Shown piece after piece: positions 8,382-17,480 of a DNA stretch of 64,000 nucleotides; positions within the stretch are counted from its first letter, which is position 1, and every line of letters starts with the position of its first letter. The position numbers were made by a program, and so were the translations under genes. Source of the DNA: Actinotalea solisilvae (GTDB taxonomy: Bacteria; Actinomycetota; Actinomycetes; Actinomycetales; Cellulomonadaceae). The stretch is from the NCBI RefSeq assembly GCF_016464425.1, contig NZ_JADDKQ010000002.1:62001-126000 (forward strand). Reading direction: 5' to 3'. The notes under the pieces are model-generated. The model searched no databases and had not been told where the DNA came from. It worked only from the letters and a program-made list of their open reading frames with translations.

Positions 8382-10030
8382 CCCCCGCTCCAGCGCAGCC
8401 ACGCGAGGTAGCCGGAGTAGCGCTGATGGGCGTACTTGAGCGCGAGGGCGTCGTCGTACACGTTGCCGTACAGCTTGATCGCGTCCTGCCACAGCGCGAG
8501 CAGCTCCTCGATCCGCGCGGTCCGGCGGAGCACCTCCTGCTCCGTGAGGCCGTCCGTGCCGCGGTCGAGCTCCGCGAGGATCTCGCCCACCGGGTCGTCG
8601 TCGTCGAGGCCCTCGGCGTCGTACTGGCGGCAGGTCGTGTCGAAGAGGTCGCGGATCCAGGACACGCGGTCCGAGCGGAGGGCCTCGCGCGCCGGGTCGT
8701 CGAAGCTCGGCGACTCGAGGTCCGGCTGGAGCTTGTCGTGCAGCACGAAGGGCAGGACGGCGCGCAGGTCGGCGAGCGTGGCCTCGGCGGTGCCGCGGAA
8801 GTACGCCATGGCCTTGGTGTAGAGGATGAGCGACTGGAGCGCGCGCACCGAGAGCCCGTTGAGCGTCTGCGCGCCCACGTCGGCGAGCCGGTCGCGCCCC
8901 GTGTCGGCCGCAGCGAGCACGTGCGGGTCGATCCCCGCGAGCCGCGCCGTGTCCTTCGTGCGGTACTCGAGCTGCCACGCCGCGCGCTCGAGCACCTCCA
9001 GCTGGGCGGCGAAGTGCTCGAGCCGGCGCCGCACGGGTGCGGGCAGCCGGACCGCGAGCACCTCGCGGTGCACCCGGTCGTGCTCGTCGGCGGAGAACAC
9101 GATCTCGGGCGGCACGTTCTCCTCGGGCCGCACGCCGCGCTCGGCGCGCGTGACGAGGTCCCCGAGGAACCGGTTGTTGAACGGCAGCGCCTTGACGACG
9201 ACGTCGATCCGGTCGCGCAGGGCGTCGACCACCTGGAAGGTGCCCCCGCCCGCGTCGTCGTTGGCGGTGAGGTACCAGGCCGACGCGCCGGTCTCGTAGA
9301 TCTGGTCGAACACCTCGACGTAGCCGTCGGCGAGGACCGTGAGCAGCGCCGACTGCGTCTTGGTGGGGATGCGGTTGTACTCGTCGACGATCTTGACCCG
9401 CATGCCCAGCCACGTGCGCCAGGCGACGTCGATGTCCGCGAGCCGCTCGGCCGCGACGAGGTCGCGCGGGAGCGGCGTGCCGAAGAGGTCGCTCACCGTG
9501 AGCTGCGGGTGTCCGTGCTGCATCGCGCGCCGGACGTCGCGCACCGGGTAGCCGGCGAGCACCCCCATGAGGACCGCGCTGGCCGTCTTGCCGCGCCCCG
9601 GGCCGCCGACGAGCAGGCAGCGGCCGCGCACCGCGAAGGTCAGGAGGGGCAGGAGGACGAAGCTCGAGTACGACTGGTCGGTGGGCAGCTCGACGACCGC
9701 GCGGCTGTCGCCGATGCGGTAGGACGTGCGCGGCCTCGCGGGGTCGGAGAACTCGACGTCGTAGTGCGGGCTGATGATCGCGTGGTTGACCATCCAGAAG
9801 TACGCCTGGCGGAGCTTCTCGTCGAGCGGTGCGGCGCGGCCCGCGTCCGGCCCGACGCCCACGAGGCCGGCGTCGGCCCCGAAGAGACGGTCGACGTCGA
9901 GCTGGGCCGCGGGTCGCGGAGGGCCCGCGGGCCGCGTCGGGGCGGAGGACACGCGGTCGATGTCCCGGGTCGCCGCGGGCGTCGGGTCCGGGGCCTGGGT
10001 GGGGGCGGCGGGCACGGGCGGCTGCGTCAC
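8378..10030 (-). CDS. MoxR-family AAA+ ATPase
   Basis: The 550-residue protein has a Pro/Ala-rich N-terminus of about 65 residues and then an AAA+ core: Walker A GGPGRGKT (142-149), Walker B VKIVDEYNR (D216, E217), sensor-1 Asn in YLTAND (about 257) and a DALRDRID segment with candidate arginine finger. The helical C-terminal half is long. MoxR ATPases act as chaperone-like remodellers together with a vWA protein encoded next door, which is the case here. It starts with GTG 19 bases after the nadR stop. Which MoxR subfamily it belongs to cannot be decided by eye; it is longer than the usual 320-350 residues of the MRP subfamily. Confidence 0.88.
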   Translation of the reverse strand: MTQPPVPAAPTQAPDPTPAATRDIDRVSSAPTRPAGPPRPAAQLDVDRLFGADAGLVGVGPDAGRAAPLDEKLRQAYFWMVNHAIISPHYDVEFSDPARPRTSYRIGDSRAVVELPTDQSYSSFVLLPLLTFAVRGRCLLVGGPGRGKTASAVLMGVLAGYPVRDVRRAMQHGHPQLTVSDLFGTPLPRDLVAAERLADIDVAWRTWLGMRVKIVDEYNRIPTKTQSALLTVLADGYVEVFDQIYETGASAWYLTANDDAGGGTFQVVDALRDRIDVVVKALPFNNRFLGDLVTRAERGVRPEENVPPEIVFSADEHDRVHREVLAVRLPAPVRRRLEHFAAQLEVLERAAWQLEYRTKDTARLAGIDPHVLAAADTGRDRLADVGAQTLNGLSVRALQSLILYTKAMAYFRGTAEATLADLRAVLPFVLHDKLQPDLESPSFDDPAREALRSDRVSWIRDLFDTTCRQYDAEGLDDDDPVGEILAELDRGTDGLTEQEVLRRTARIEELLALWQDAIKLYGNVYDDALALKYAHQRYSGYLAWLRWSGG

Positions 10031-10049
10031 GCGCCGAGTCTGGCACGCG

Positions 10050-11114
10050 TCACCGCACGTCCCCGTACACCTCCCGGCCGCGTTGCGGCATCGGCTCGGC
10101 GAGGGGTCGGGGCGTCGCGAGCAGCGGCGCCACGAGGTCCACGGCCCCGCGCAGCCGCTCGTCGGGGGCGCCCCGCAGCTCGTGCCACGGCGCCCCGCCC
10201 GCGGCGGCCTGGGCGGCGAGCACCTCCCGGAACCGGTCCTGCATGGCGTGCCGGACGTGCTCGCCGTCGCGCATCCCGTCCTGCACGAAGGGGATCTCGT
10301 CGCCCGTGAGGAGGTACAGGTCCGGCACCCGCCCCGCCGCGAGCCGCTCGACCGACGGCGAGCGCGAGCCCGTGTACCGCTCGTGCCACAGCGTCGTGGC
10401 GAGCACGTCGGTGTCGCACACCACGAGCGGCACGGGCGTGGTGCGGGCGGCGTCGTCCTCGCGGCGGGCCTGCTCGCGCGCGATGAGGTCGAACTCGGCC
10501 GTGTGCCACGGCGCGGTGAGACCGCCCGGGCGCTCGGCGCTCCACTCTCGGCCGAACTCGAGGACGGGCTCGAGCCCGTGGTGCCGCGCGAGGGCCGCCG
10601 CGAGCGTCGTCGTGCCCGTCGACTCGGCGCCCAGCACGACGACGCGCCGGGCGAACCACGCGCGGACCTCCGCCGGGAGCGCCCACCAGTACCGGCCCGG
10701 GTCGGCGCGGACCGCGCTGCCCGAGACGGGCACGGCGACGCGGCCCGGGTCGACCTGGACCCACGCGGCGTCGAGGCGGCGCGCGAGCTCGGCGCCGTAG
10801 CCGTCGGAGGTGAGGACCGCGTCGACGGGTGCGTCCAGCAGGCCGCGCATGAGCGCCACGTGCGCGTCCCACGCGACGGGGTCGGCGTAGTCGACGGGCG
10901 TGTCGTCGACCGCGGTGACGACGCGTGCGCCCGGGAGCTCGGCGCGCAGCCAGGCCGCGCGCGTCGCGACCGGCAGCGACTCGGCCGTCGAGCCGAGCAC
11001 CTGGACGGTGACCCGCTCGCAGCGCGCGAGCGCGGTCCGCACGAGCGCGAGGTGACCCGCGTGGACGGGGTAGAACTTCCCGATGACGAGGCCGTGGCGG
11101 TGGCGCCCCGTCAC
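10050..11114 (-). CDS. nadR: NadR-type nicotinamide-nucleotide adenylyltransferase / ribosylnicotinamide kinase
   Basis: The 354-residue protein joins a nucleotidyltransferase domain (FYPVHAGH, HxGH at 18-21, and a VSGSAVR motif near 133) to a kinase-like domain. It should convert nicotinamide riboside to NMN and NMN to NAD. The kinase P-loop reads GAESTGTTTL (162-171), with Thr where the usual Walker Lys is expected. Either kinase activity is altered or another residue compensates. GTG overlaps the pnuC stop by four bases, so import and phosphorylation are co-translated. No N-terminal helix-turn-helix repressor domain is present, unlike enterobacterial NadR. Confidence 0.9.
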   Translation of the reverse strand: MTGRHRHGLVIGKFYPVHAGHLALVRTALARCERVTVQVLGSTAESLPVATRAAWLRAELPGARVVTAVDDTPVDYADPVAWDAHVALMRGLLDAPVDAVLTSDGYGAELARRLDAAWVQVDPGRVAVPVSGSAVRADPGRYWWALPAEVRAWFARRVVVLGAESTGTTTLAAALARHHGLEPVLEFGREWSAERPGGLTAPWHTAEFDLIAREQARREDDAARTTPVPLVVCDTDVLATTLWHERYTGSRSPSVERLAAGRVPDLYLLTGDEIPFVQDGMRDGEHVRHAMQDRFREVLAAQAAAGGAPWHELRGAPDERLRGAVDLVAPLLATPRPLAEPMPQRGREVYGDVR

Positions 11115-11713
11115 GCCGGCTCCCCCACGGCCACCGCGGCGGGCGAGGGCGCGGCGGCCCGGGCGGCGGCGCGGCGCCACGTGCGCAGCCCGTGCACGCA
11201 CAGGCCGACGAAGAGCGCGTAGAGCACGGCGGTGAGGTGCAGGCCGAGGCTCACGTAGAGCCCCACGAGGACGACGTCGGTGACGATCCAGACGTACCAG
11301 CTGCCCAGCCACTTGCGGTTGAGCATGAGCTGGGCGACGAGGCTGAGCGCCGTCGTCAGGCCGTCCCAGAACGGCACCGTCGAGTCGGTCCAGCTGCCGA
11401 GCACGAGGGTGAGGACGGCCGTCCCCGCCGCGGTCGCCGCGACGGCCGCGGGCCACGCCCAGCGCGGCGCGGTCCGGACCTCGAGCCGGCCGCGGTCGGC
11501 GCCGCCGCGCGCCCACCACCACCACCCGAGGACGCCGAGCACCAGGTAGACCGCCTGGAGCGCGGCGCCCGCGTACAGCCCGCTGCCGACGAACAGCACG
11601 GCGAACACGACGTTGTTCGCGATGCCGATCGGGAAGGTCGCGATGTTCTCGCGCGCCGCGAGCCACACGCACAGCGCTCCCGTGACGAAGCCGACCACCT
11701 CGAGGACGTCCAC
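11111..11713 (-). CDS. pnuC: Nicotinamide riboside transporter PnuC
   Basis: The 200-residue integral membrane protein has about six or seven hydrophobic helices. It starts MDVLEVVGFVTGALCVWLAA and contains PIGIANNVVFAVLF and LNRKWLGSWYVWIVTD, typical of PnuC. PnuC carries out facilitated diffusion of nicotinamide riboside, trapped by the NadR kinase encoded directly downstream. The GTG start lies eight bases after a TAGGGT hexamer, and the dgt stop is only 30 bases upstream, so both a private promoter and read-through from dgt are possible. Confidence 0.93.
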   Translation of the reverse strand: MDVLEVVGFVTGALCVWLAARENIATFPIGIANNVVFAVLFVGSGLYAGAALQAVYLVLGVLGWWWWARGGADRGRLEVRTAPRWAWPAAVAATAAGTAVLTLVLGSWTDSTVPFWDGLTTALSLVAQLMLNRKWLGSWYVWIVTDVVLVGLYVSLGLHLTAVLYALFVGLCVHGLRTWRRAAARAAAPSPAAVAVGEPA

Positions 11714-11721
11714 GTCGGGAC

Positions 11722-11727
11722 ACCCTA
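11722..11727 (-). promoter_or_regulatory. Candidate -10 of pnuC
   Basis: TAGGGT followed by eight bases and the GTG of pnuC; it would give an mRNA with little or no leader. Confidence 0.35.
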
Positions 11728-11743
11728 GGGCGGCACGCGCGCG

Positions 11744-13027
11744 TCAGCGGCGCGGGCTCACCAGGCGCGCGTGCCAGTCGGCCGCGCTGACGTCCGTGAG
11801 CGAGGCGACCTGGTCGACGACCACGCGCAGGCGGGCGGCGTCGTCGTGGGCGTGCGCCCAGTCGGCCGCGAACGGCGGCTCGAGCGCGACGGGCGCGCGG
11901 TCGCCGAGCACCTCGACGAGGTCGGCGAGGATCTCGCGCTGGCGCCGGTACAGCGGCTCCTGCTCGCGCGGGGCCATGACGAACGTCACCGCGAGGCCCT
12001 TGAGCAGCAGGATCTCGGCGAGGGTGGGCGTGGGCACGACGAGCTCGGCGTCGTAGCGCGTCAGCGGGCCCGGGCCGTAGACCTCGCGCGTCGCGTCGAT
12101 CGCGGCGCCGCAGAACCGGCCGATGAGCTGGCTCGTCATGTCCTTGAGCGCCGCGAGGGCGCGCCGCGAGCCGTCGTAGCCGCGGACCCACGTCGTCAGG
12201 GCGGGGAGCCGGTCCATGGCCTCGTCGAGCGCGGCGTCGGGCACGGCGTCGCCGTACCAGGCGCGCACCTGGGCGGCGACGCGCACCCGCACCTCGGCGA
12301 CCTCGAGCACCTCGAGCTCGAGCCGCCCGCCGACGACGGCGTCCTCGACGTCGTGCACCGAGTAGGAGATGTCGTCGGCGAGGTCCATGACCTGCGCCTC
12401 GAGGCAGCGGACGCGGTCCGGCGCACCCTGGCGCACCCACACGAAGACCTCGGCGTCGTCCGCGTAGACGCCGAACTTGGCGGACGGCGTGCCGTCGGGC
12501 CGCAGGGGGGCGTCGGCGGCGGACCACGGGTACTTGGTCGCGGCGTCGAGGCTCGCGCGCGTGAGGTTGAGGCCGACCGCGCGGCCCGAGGCCGGGTCGG
12601 TCACCTTGGGCTCGAGCCGCGTGAGCAGGCGCAGGGTCTGCGCGTTGCCCTCGAAGCCGCCGATCGGCGCGGCGAGGTCCGCGAGCGCGCGCTCCCCGTT
12701 GTGCCCGAACGGCGGGTGGCCGAGGTCGTGAGCGAGGCACGCGGCGTCGACGACGTCCGGGTCGCAGCCGAGGGCCTTGCCGAGCTCCCGGCCGACCTGG
12801 GCGACCTCGAGCGTGTGCGTGAGCCGGGTGCGCACGAAGTCGTCCGTCGCCGGGCCGAGCACCTGGGTCTTGGCGCCCAGCCGCCGGAGCGCCGACGAGT
12901 GCAGGATGCGCGCGCGGTCGCGCTCGAACGGCGTGCGCTGCAGCGACTTCGGGGCCTCGTCGAGCCAGCGCCGGCGGTCCTCGTCCCCGTACCGGCCCAC
13001 GGGGGCGGGGTCGGCGAGATCGGTCAC
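11744..13027 (-). CDS. dgt: Deoxyguanosinetriphosphate triphosphohydrolase-like HD hydrolase
   Basis: The 427-residue protein has the metal-binding HD-domain residues in RLTHTLEV, in [14 protein letters not shown] and in [13 protein letters not shown]. Dgt enzymes cut dNTPs to nucleoside and triphosphate, controlling dNTP pools. The N-terminal [13 protein letters not shown] stretch is also typical of the family. It starts with GTG six bases after TAGGGT, a good leaderless promoter. In many actinobacteria dgt lies close to dnaG; here seven genes lie between them. Confidence 0.93.
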   Translation of the reverse strand: MTDLADPAPVGRYGDEDRRRWLDEAPKSLQRTPFERDRARILHSSALRRLGAKTQVLGPATDDFVRTRLTHTLEVAQVGRELGKALGCDPDVVDAACLAHDLGHPPFGHNGERALADLAAPIGGFEGNAQTLRLLTRLEPKVTDPASGRAVGLNLTRASLDAATKYPWSAADAPLRPDGTPSAKFGVYADDAEVFVWVRQGAPDRVRCLEAQVMDLADDISYSVHDVEDAVVGGRLELEVLEVAEVRVRVAAQVRAWYGDAVPDAALDEAMDRLPALTTWVRGYDGSRRALAALKDMTSQLIGRFCGAAIDATREVYGPGPLTRYDAELVVPTPTLAEILLLKGLAVTFVMAPREQEPLYRRQREILADLVEVLGDRAPVALEPPFAADWAHAHDDAARLRVVVDQVASLTDVSAADWHARLVSPRR

Positions 13028-13033
13028 GCGCCC

Positions 13034-13039
13034 ACCCTA
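13034..13039 (-). promoter_or_regulatory. Candidate leaderless -10 of dgt
   Basis: TAGGGT, six bases, then GTG. It supports transcription starting at or next to the start codon. Confidence 0.5.
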
Positions 13040-13091
13040 GTCAGCGGGGCGTTCCGTCACCCGGCCGCGTCGTCACGTGGGGACGACCGCG

Positions 13092-14921
13092 TCAGGCGAG
13101 CCGCCACACGCCGACGGCGGGGCCGTCGCCCGGCACCGCGAGCCGGTCGCGCGCGACCGTGAGGTCGGGTCCGTGCAGCGTCGCGACGTCCCCGGCGGGA
13201 GCGAGCGACCGCGGCAGCACGACGCCGGCCCACGGTCCGCGCGCGACGGCGACGAGCACGCGCTCGTCCGGCGTCTCGCGCAGGAGGACGACCGCGTCGT
13301 CCTCGACCGCGAGCCAGCGCAGCCCGCCGCGCCGGAGCGCCGCCGTGCCCCGGCGGACCGCCAGCAGGCGGCGGTACGTCTCGAACGTCGCGGAGTCCCA
13401 CCGGCCGGCGTCGTCCCAGGGCATGGTGACGCGCCCGTGCTCGCCGGTGTCACCCGTCGCGCCCACCTCGTCGCCCGCGAACAGCAGCGGCGTGCCCGGG
13501 TACGTCAGCAGCAGGCCGAGGGCGACCTCGACCATCGCGGGGTCGCCGAGCAGCGTGCGGATGCGGGGCGTGTCGTGCGAGCCGAGGAGGTTCCACTGGT
13601 GCGCCGTGACCTGCCACGGCACGAGGGCGTCGAAGTCCCGCATCGACGCGACCATGGCGTGGCCGTCGCGGCGGGGCCGCGCGACCGGCAGGCCGAGCAC
13701 CGGCGCCGTCGAGCCGGGCGGGGTCAGCCAGCCCCAGAGCGGCCGCGTGAAGCCGGTGTAGTTCATGTTCGCGTGCCAGGTGCCGGCGTCGAGGTCCCCC
13801 GAGGCGTCGTGGAAGTGCTCGCCGACCAGCAGCGCGTCGGGGCGCTCGGCGAGCATGGTCGCGCGGACGGTGCGCGCGACCTCGTGGGTGAGGTCGAGGT
13901 CGCGGTACCGGCCGGTCATGTTCGCGACGTCGATGCGCCACCCGTCGAGCGCGAAGGGCTCGCGCAGCCAGCGCGCGACCACCGACCCCGGCCCGCGCAC
14001 GAGCCGGTCGGCGAGCTCGGGCGAGCGGTGGTCGAGCTTGGGCAGGCTGGGGTGGCCGAGCCAGCCGACGTAGCCGTCGTCGGTCCAGTGGTAGAAGGAC
14101 GCCTCGGGCGCCGCGCGGTCGGCGCGCGCGCGGACGAACCACTCGTGCCCGGCCCCGGTGTGGTTCGTCGTGAGGTCGCCCATGATCCGCATCCCGCGCG
14201 CGTGGACCGCGCGGGACAGGGACGTGAGCGCCTCGTCGCCGCCCAGCAGGGGGTCCACGTGGTCGAACGTCGAGGCGTCGTACCGGTGCACCGACCGGGC
14301 CGGGAAGACCGGCGTGAGGTAGAGGACGTCGACGCCCAGCCGCTCGAGGTGGTCGAGCCGCTCCTCGATCCCCCGCAGGTCGCCACCGTAGAGCTGGCGC
14401 GACGTCGCGACGCCCGTCGCGGCGGGCTCGTCGCCCCAGCTCGCGGGGGTCGCCCACTCCGGCGTCCGGAGGTCGGAGCGGCCGTCGCGGTCGCGCGACC
14501 GCGCGAACCGGTCCGGGAAGACCTGGTAGACGACGGCGTCGCGCGCCCAGTCCGGCGCGGGGGCGTGCACGGTCACCCGGAAGTCGGTCGCGTCCGGGAC
14601 GTCGCGCGCGTGCAGCCCGCGCTGGGTGAGCCAGCGGTAGCCGCCCGGCTCGTCCAGCAGGAACCGGTAGGACGTCACCGGGTTGTGCACGTCGAGCTCG
14701 GCGACGTACCAACGCTCCCCGTCGTCGGTGGTGCGGTCGAGACGCGCCGGGACGACGTGCGGCTCGCCGTCGCGCACGGACCGGAGGTGCACGGCGCGTG
14801 CCGACGAGCCCGCCGGCACGCGCACGCGCACGGGGACGACGTCCCCGAGCGCGGGCGTGCCGGGCGGGACGAAGAGCGCGCTGCCGTCGTGGTGGGGCTC
14901 GAGCGGGAGCGCGTCCGTCAT
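13092..14921 (-). CDS. GH13 alpha-amylase-family enzyme (neopullulanase / cyclomaltodextrinase-like)
   Basis: The 609-residue protein has an N-terminal beta-sandwich of roughly 120 residues before the catalytic barrel, as in neopullulanase and maltogenic amylases. The barrel contains YQVFPDRFARS, the nucleophile Asp in GWRIDVANM, the acid Glu in LVGEHFHD and the third Asp in LLGSHDTPR. No signal peptide is seen, so it should act in the cytoplasm on imported maltodextrins. The ATG overlaps the malG stop by four bases, making it the last gene of the malEFG operon. The exact substrate (cyclodextrin, pullulan fragments or maltodextrin) cannot be fixed from sequence. Confidence 0.88.
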   Translation of the reverse strand: MTDALPLEPHHDGSALFVPPGTPALGDVVPVRVRVPAGSSARAVHLRSVRDGEPHVVPARLDRTTDDGERWYVAELDVHNPVTSYRFLLDEPGGYRWLTQRGLHARDVPDATDFRVTVHAPAPDWARDAVVYQVFPDRFARSRDRDGRSDLRTPEWATPASWGDEPAATGVATSRQLYGGDLRGIEERLDHLERLGVDVLYLTPVFPARSVHRYDASTFDHVDPLLGGDEALTSLSRAVHARGMRIMGDLTTNHTGAGHEWFVRARADRAAPEASFYHWTDDGYVGWLGHPSLPKLDHRSPELADRLVRGPGSVVARWLREPFALDGWRIDVANMTGRYRDLDLTHEVARTVRATMLAERPDALLVGEHFHDASGDLDAGTWHANMNYTGFTRPLWGWLTPPGSTAPVLGLPVARPRRDGHAMVASMRDFDALVPWQVTAHQWNLLGSHDTPRIRTLLGDPAMVEVALGLLLTYPGTPLLFAGDEVGATGDTGEHGRVTMPWDDAGRWDSATFETYRRLLAVRRGTAALRRGGLRWLAVEDDAVVLLRETPDERVLVAVARGPWAGVVLPRSLAPAGDVATLHGPDLTVARDRLAVPGDGPAVGVWRLA

Positions 14922-15844
14922 CCCTTGACGGACCCCGCCGTCAGCCCGCCCACGATGTACCGCTGCAGGAAGATGAACAGGAGCACGACCGGGATGGCGC
15001 TGATGACCGAGCCGGCGGCGAACAGCCCCCAGTTGGCCGAGAGCCGGTCCGACACCCACTGGTAGAGGCCGACGGCGAGCGTCCAGTTCTCCTCGGACTG
15101 CAGGATCAGCTTGGCCAGCAGGAAGTCGGAGAACGAGCTGATGAACGACAGCAGCGCCACGACCGCGAGGATCGGCGCGACGAGGCGCAGGATGATCGTC
15201 CAGTAGATCTGGGCGTGCGTGGCGCCGTCGATCTTCGCCGCCTCGTCGAGCTCCTTGGGCACGGTGTTGAAGAAGCCGTACATGAGGAACGTGTTCACGC
15301 CGAGCGCGCCGCCGAGGTAGACCATGATCAGCGCGAGCCGCGAGTTGAGGCCGAGCGCGGGCACGACCTCGCCGAGGCTGAGGAGGAGCAGGAAGACGGC
15401 GACGAAGGCGAGCAGCTGCGGGAACATCTGGATGACCAGCAGCGACGTGAGCCCCACCCGGCGCCCGGTGAACCGGAACCGGGAGAACGCGTAGGCGGCG
15501 GCCGCTCCCATGAGCACGGTGCCGATCGCCGTGACCGACGCGATGATCATCGTGTTGGCGACCCAGGACCAGAACCGCGTCTCGTTGAGCGCGGCGAAGT
15601 TCTCGCCCGAGACGGTCCCGAAGAGGCGGTTGGAGCCGGTGAGCGTCCCGCCCGCGGAGACCGAGGTCGAGATCACGTAGAGGATCGGGGCACCCGCGTA
15701 CACGACGGCGAACGCCGCGACGACGTAGCGCCAGCCGAGCTCGCTCCACCAGCGGCCCCGGCTCATCCGGGGCAGCGCGTCGGCGCGTCGGCCACGGCGG
15801 GACGGGCCGGCGGGCCGGGTGGGGTGCGCGGTGTCGACGGCCAT
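14918..15844 (-). CDS. malG: Maltodextrin ABC transporter permease MalG
   Basis: The 308-residue membrane protein has six predicted helices and the ABC-permease EAA loop (DEAAKIDGATHAQIYWTIIL), which docks on the ATPase. It starts one base after the malF stop. With MalF it forms the inner-membrane channel for maltose/maltodextrin. No ATPase gene is present in the locus; as in many actinobacteria, a shared MsiK-type ATPase encoded elsewhere probably drives the transporter (inference from the family). Confidence 0.92.
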   Translation of the reverse strand: MAVDTAHPTRPAGPSRRGRRADALPRMSRGRWWSELGWRYVVAAFAVVYAGAPILYVISTSVSAGGTLTGSNRLFGTVSGENFAALNETRFWSWVANTMIIASVTAIGTVLMGAAAAYAFSRFRFTGRRVGLTSLLVIQMFPQLLAFVAVFLLLLSLGEVVPALGLNSRLALIMVYLGGALGVNTFLMYGFFNTVPKELDEAAKIDGATHAQIYWTIILRLVAPILAVVALLSFISSFSDFLLAKLILQSEENWTLAVGLYQWVSDRLSANWGLFAAGSVISAIPVVLLFIFLQRYIVGGLTAGSVKG

Positions 15845-15845
15845 C

Positions 15846-17480
15846 TCAGCTCAGCTCCTCGAGCGTGCGGGTCCTGCGGAAGGAGATCACCGAGATCGTC
15901 GCGACGATGAGGAAGATGACGATCGACAGGGCGCTCGCGAGGCCGTAGTTCTTGGCCGCGCCGCCGTCCAGGCCGGAGACCGAGTAGACCATCGTGATGA
16001 GGATGTCGGTCGCGCCGACGGGGACGGACGCGTCGCCGAAGCGCGGGTTGCCCTCGGTGATCATCTCGATGATGTTGAAGTTGTTGAAGTTGAAGGCGAA
16101 CGACGAGATGAGCAGCGGCGCGGTCGCGACCAGCACGAGGGGCAGCGTGATCGAGCGCCACATGCGCAGCCGGCCGGCGCCGTCGATCTTGGCGGCCTCG
16201 ACGAGGTCGCCGGGGATCGACTGCAGCGCCCCGGTGCAGATGAGGAACATGTAGGGGAAGCCGACCCAGACCTGGACGACGAGCACCGCGACCTTGGCCA
16301 GCCAGGGGTCGCTCAGCCACGCGATGTCCGCGCCGCCGAGCAGCACCGTGTTGATGACGCCGAAGTCCTTGTTGAGCATGCCGCGCCACAGGAGGTACGA
16401 CATGAACGCCGGGAAGGCGTACGGGAGGATGAGCAGCGCGCGCAGCACGCGGCGGAACCGGATCCGGTCGTCGTTGAGCACGACGGCGAAGAACAGCCCC
16501 ACGAAGAACGTCAGCGCGACCGAGAGGATCGCGAAGACGACCGTCCACGCGAGGACCTTGAAGAACGGCGTCGAGTAGCGCGCGTCGCCGAACGCGGTGA
16601 CGAAGTTGTCGAACCCGACCGTCACGCGCCAGCCCACGGGCAGCGTGCGCCCGTCCGGCGCCTCGAACTGCCCCTCGGCGTTGGGCGCGTACTCGATCCC
16701 GTTGGAGGCGTCGACGAGGCGGTCGGCCTCCTCGTCATAGGTGAACGAGGAGCGGTAGACGTAGCCGTTGCGCGCGTCCTGCGTGCGGATCGAGCCGTCC
16801 TCGGCGTCGTCGGACACGGGCACGCGGAGGTCGACGACCTCCTCCTGGCGCTGGAGCACCTGGTCGCGCGGGAGGACGGTCCAGCCCGGCACCTCGGTGA
16901 TGACGTCGCCGTCGACGACGGCGTCGGGCGCGTCCTGCAGGGGCTGCTCGGCCGAGCCGACGCGCACCTCGCCGTCGTTGACCAGCGCGAACCCGAGCCC
17001 GGCGGCGTCCTCGACGACGACGAGCGGGTAGGCGTCGGTGCCCTCGACGCGGCGCTCGTTCTGGGCGAGGAGCGCCTCGATGGCGTCGGCCTTGGTCGAG
17101 TTGTGCCCGTCGCCGTAGTTGGTGAACGCGACGTACCCCGTGTAGCCGACGACGAAGACCTGGTAGACGAGCAGGAAGGCGACGCCCGGGAGGATGTACT
17201 TGAGCGGCACCGCGCGCCGCGTGAAGTAGACCCAGTTGGCCACCACGAGCAGGGCGACCATCGACCAGAGGATGCCCCAGGACTCCTGGGCCCACGCCGC
17301 CATGACGACGTAGACGCCGAGCGCGTCGACGACGGCGAGCAGCAGCAGCTTGGCGAGGAAGCCGCGCGTGAAGGTCCGCGCGATCGAGGCGGGCCGGCGG
17401 GCGGGGGCGATGCCGTCGTCGCCCGGGCCGGGCGGAGCGCCCGCCGGGGTGACGACCTGCGGGACCTGGGGCGAGCTCAT
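15846..17480 (-). CDS. malF: Maltodextrin ABC transporter permease MalF
   Basis: The 544-residue protein has extra N-terminal helices and a large extracytoplasmic loop of about 180 residues between early helices, both typical of MalF. An EAA loop (VEAAKIDGAGRLRMWRSITL) follows near the C-terminus. The ATG at 17480 has a GGAGG ribosome binding site (CTCGGAGGACTCG). The N-terminal tail is Pro/Ala-rich and probably cytoplasmic. It is separated from malE by 271 bases that include abnormal poly-G tracts and a strong hairpin. Confidence 0.92.
   Translation of the reverse strand: MSSPQVPQVVTPAGAPPGPGDDGIAPARRPASIARTFTRGFLAKLLLLAVVDALGVYVVMAAWAQESWGILWSMVALLVVANWVYFTRRAVPLKYILPGVAFLLVYQVFVVGYTGYVAFTNYGDGHNSTKADAIEALLAQNERRVEGTDAYPLVVVEDAAGLGFALVNDGEVRVGSAEQPLQDAPDAVVDGDVITEVPGWTVLPRDQVLQRQEEVVDLRVPVSDDAEDGSIRTQDARNGYVYRSSFTYDEEADRLVDASNGIEYAPNAEGQFEAPDGRTLPVGWRVTVGFDNFVTAFGDARYSTPFFKVLAWTVVFAILSVALTFFVGLFFAVVLNDDRIRFRRVLRALLILPYAFPAFMSYLLWRGMLNKDFGVINTVLLGGADIAWLSDPWLAKVAVLVVQVWVGFPYMFLICTGALQSIPGDLVEAAKIDGAGRLRMWRSITLPLVLVATAPLLISSFAFNFNNFNIIEMITEGNPRFGDASVPVGATDILITMVYSVSGLDGGAAKNYGLASALSIVIFLIVATISVISFRRTRTLEELS

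Noticed and set aside
5470..10030. Magnesium or cobalt chelatase (BchI/BchD-like) pair
   Set aside because: No large chelatase subunit and no tetrapyrrole genes; the zincin-vWA fusion and MoxR core fit MoxR systems better.
10050..12740. Apparent fusion of about 900 codons covering nadR and the opposite frame of dgt
   Set aside because: The first half has no protein-like sequence; the conserved NadR domain begins at GTG 11114 in a four-base overlap with pnuC.
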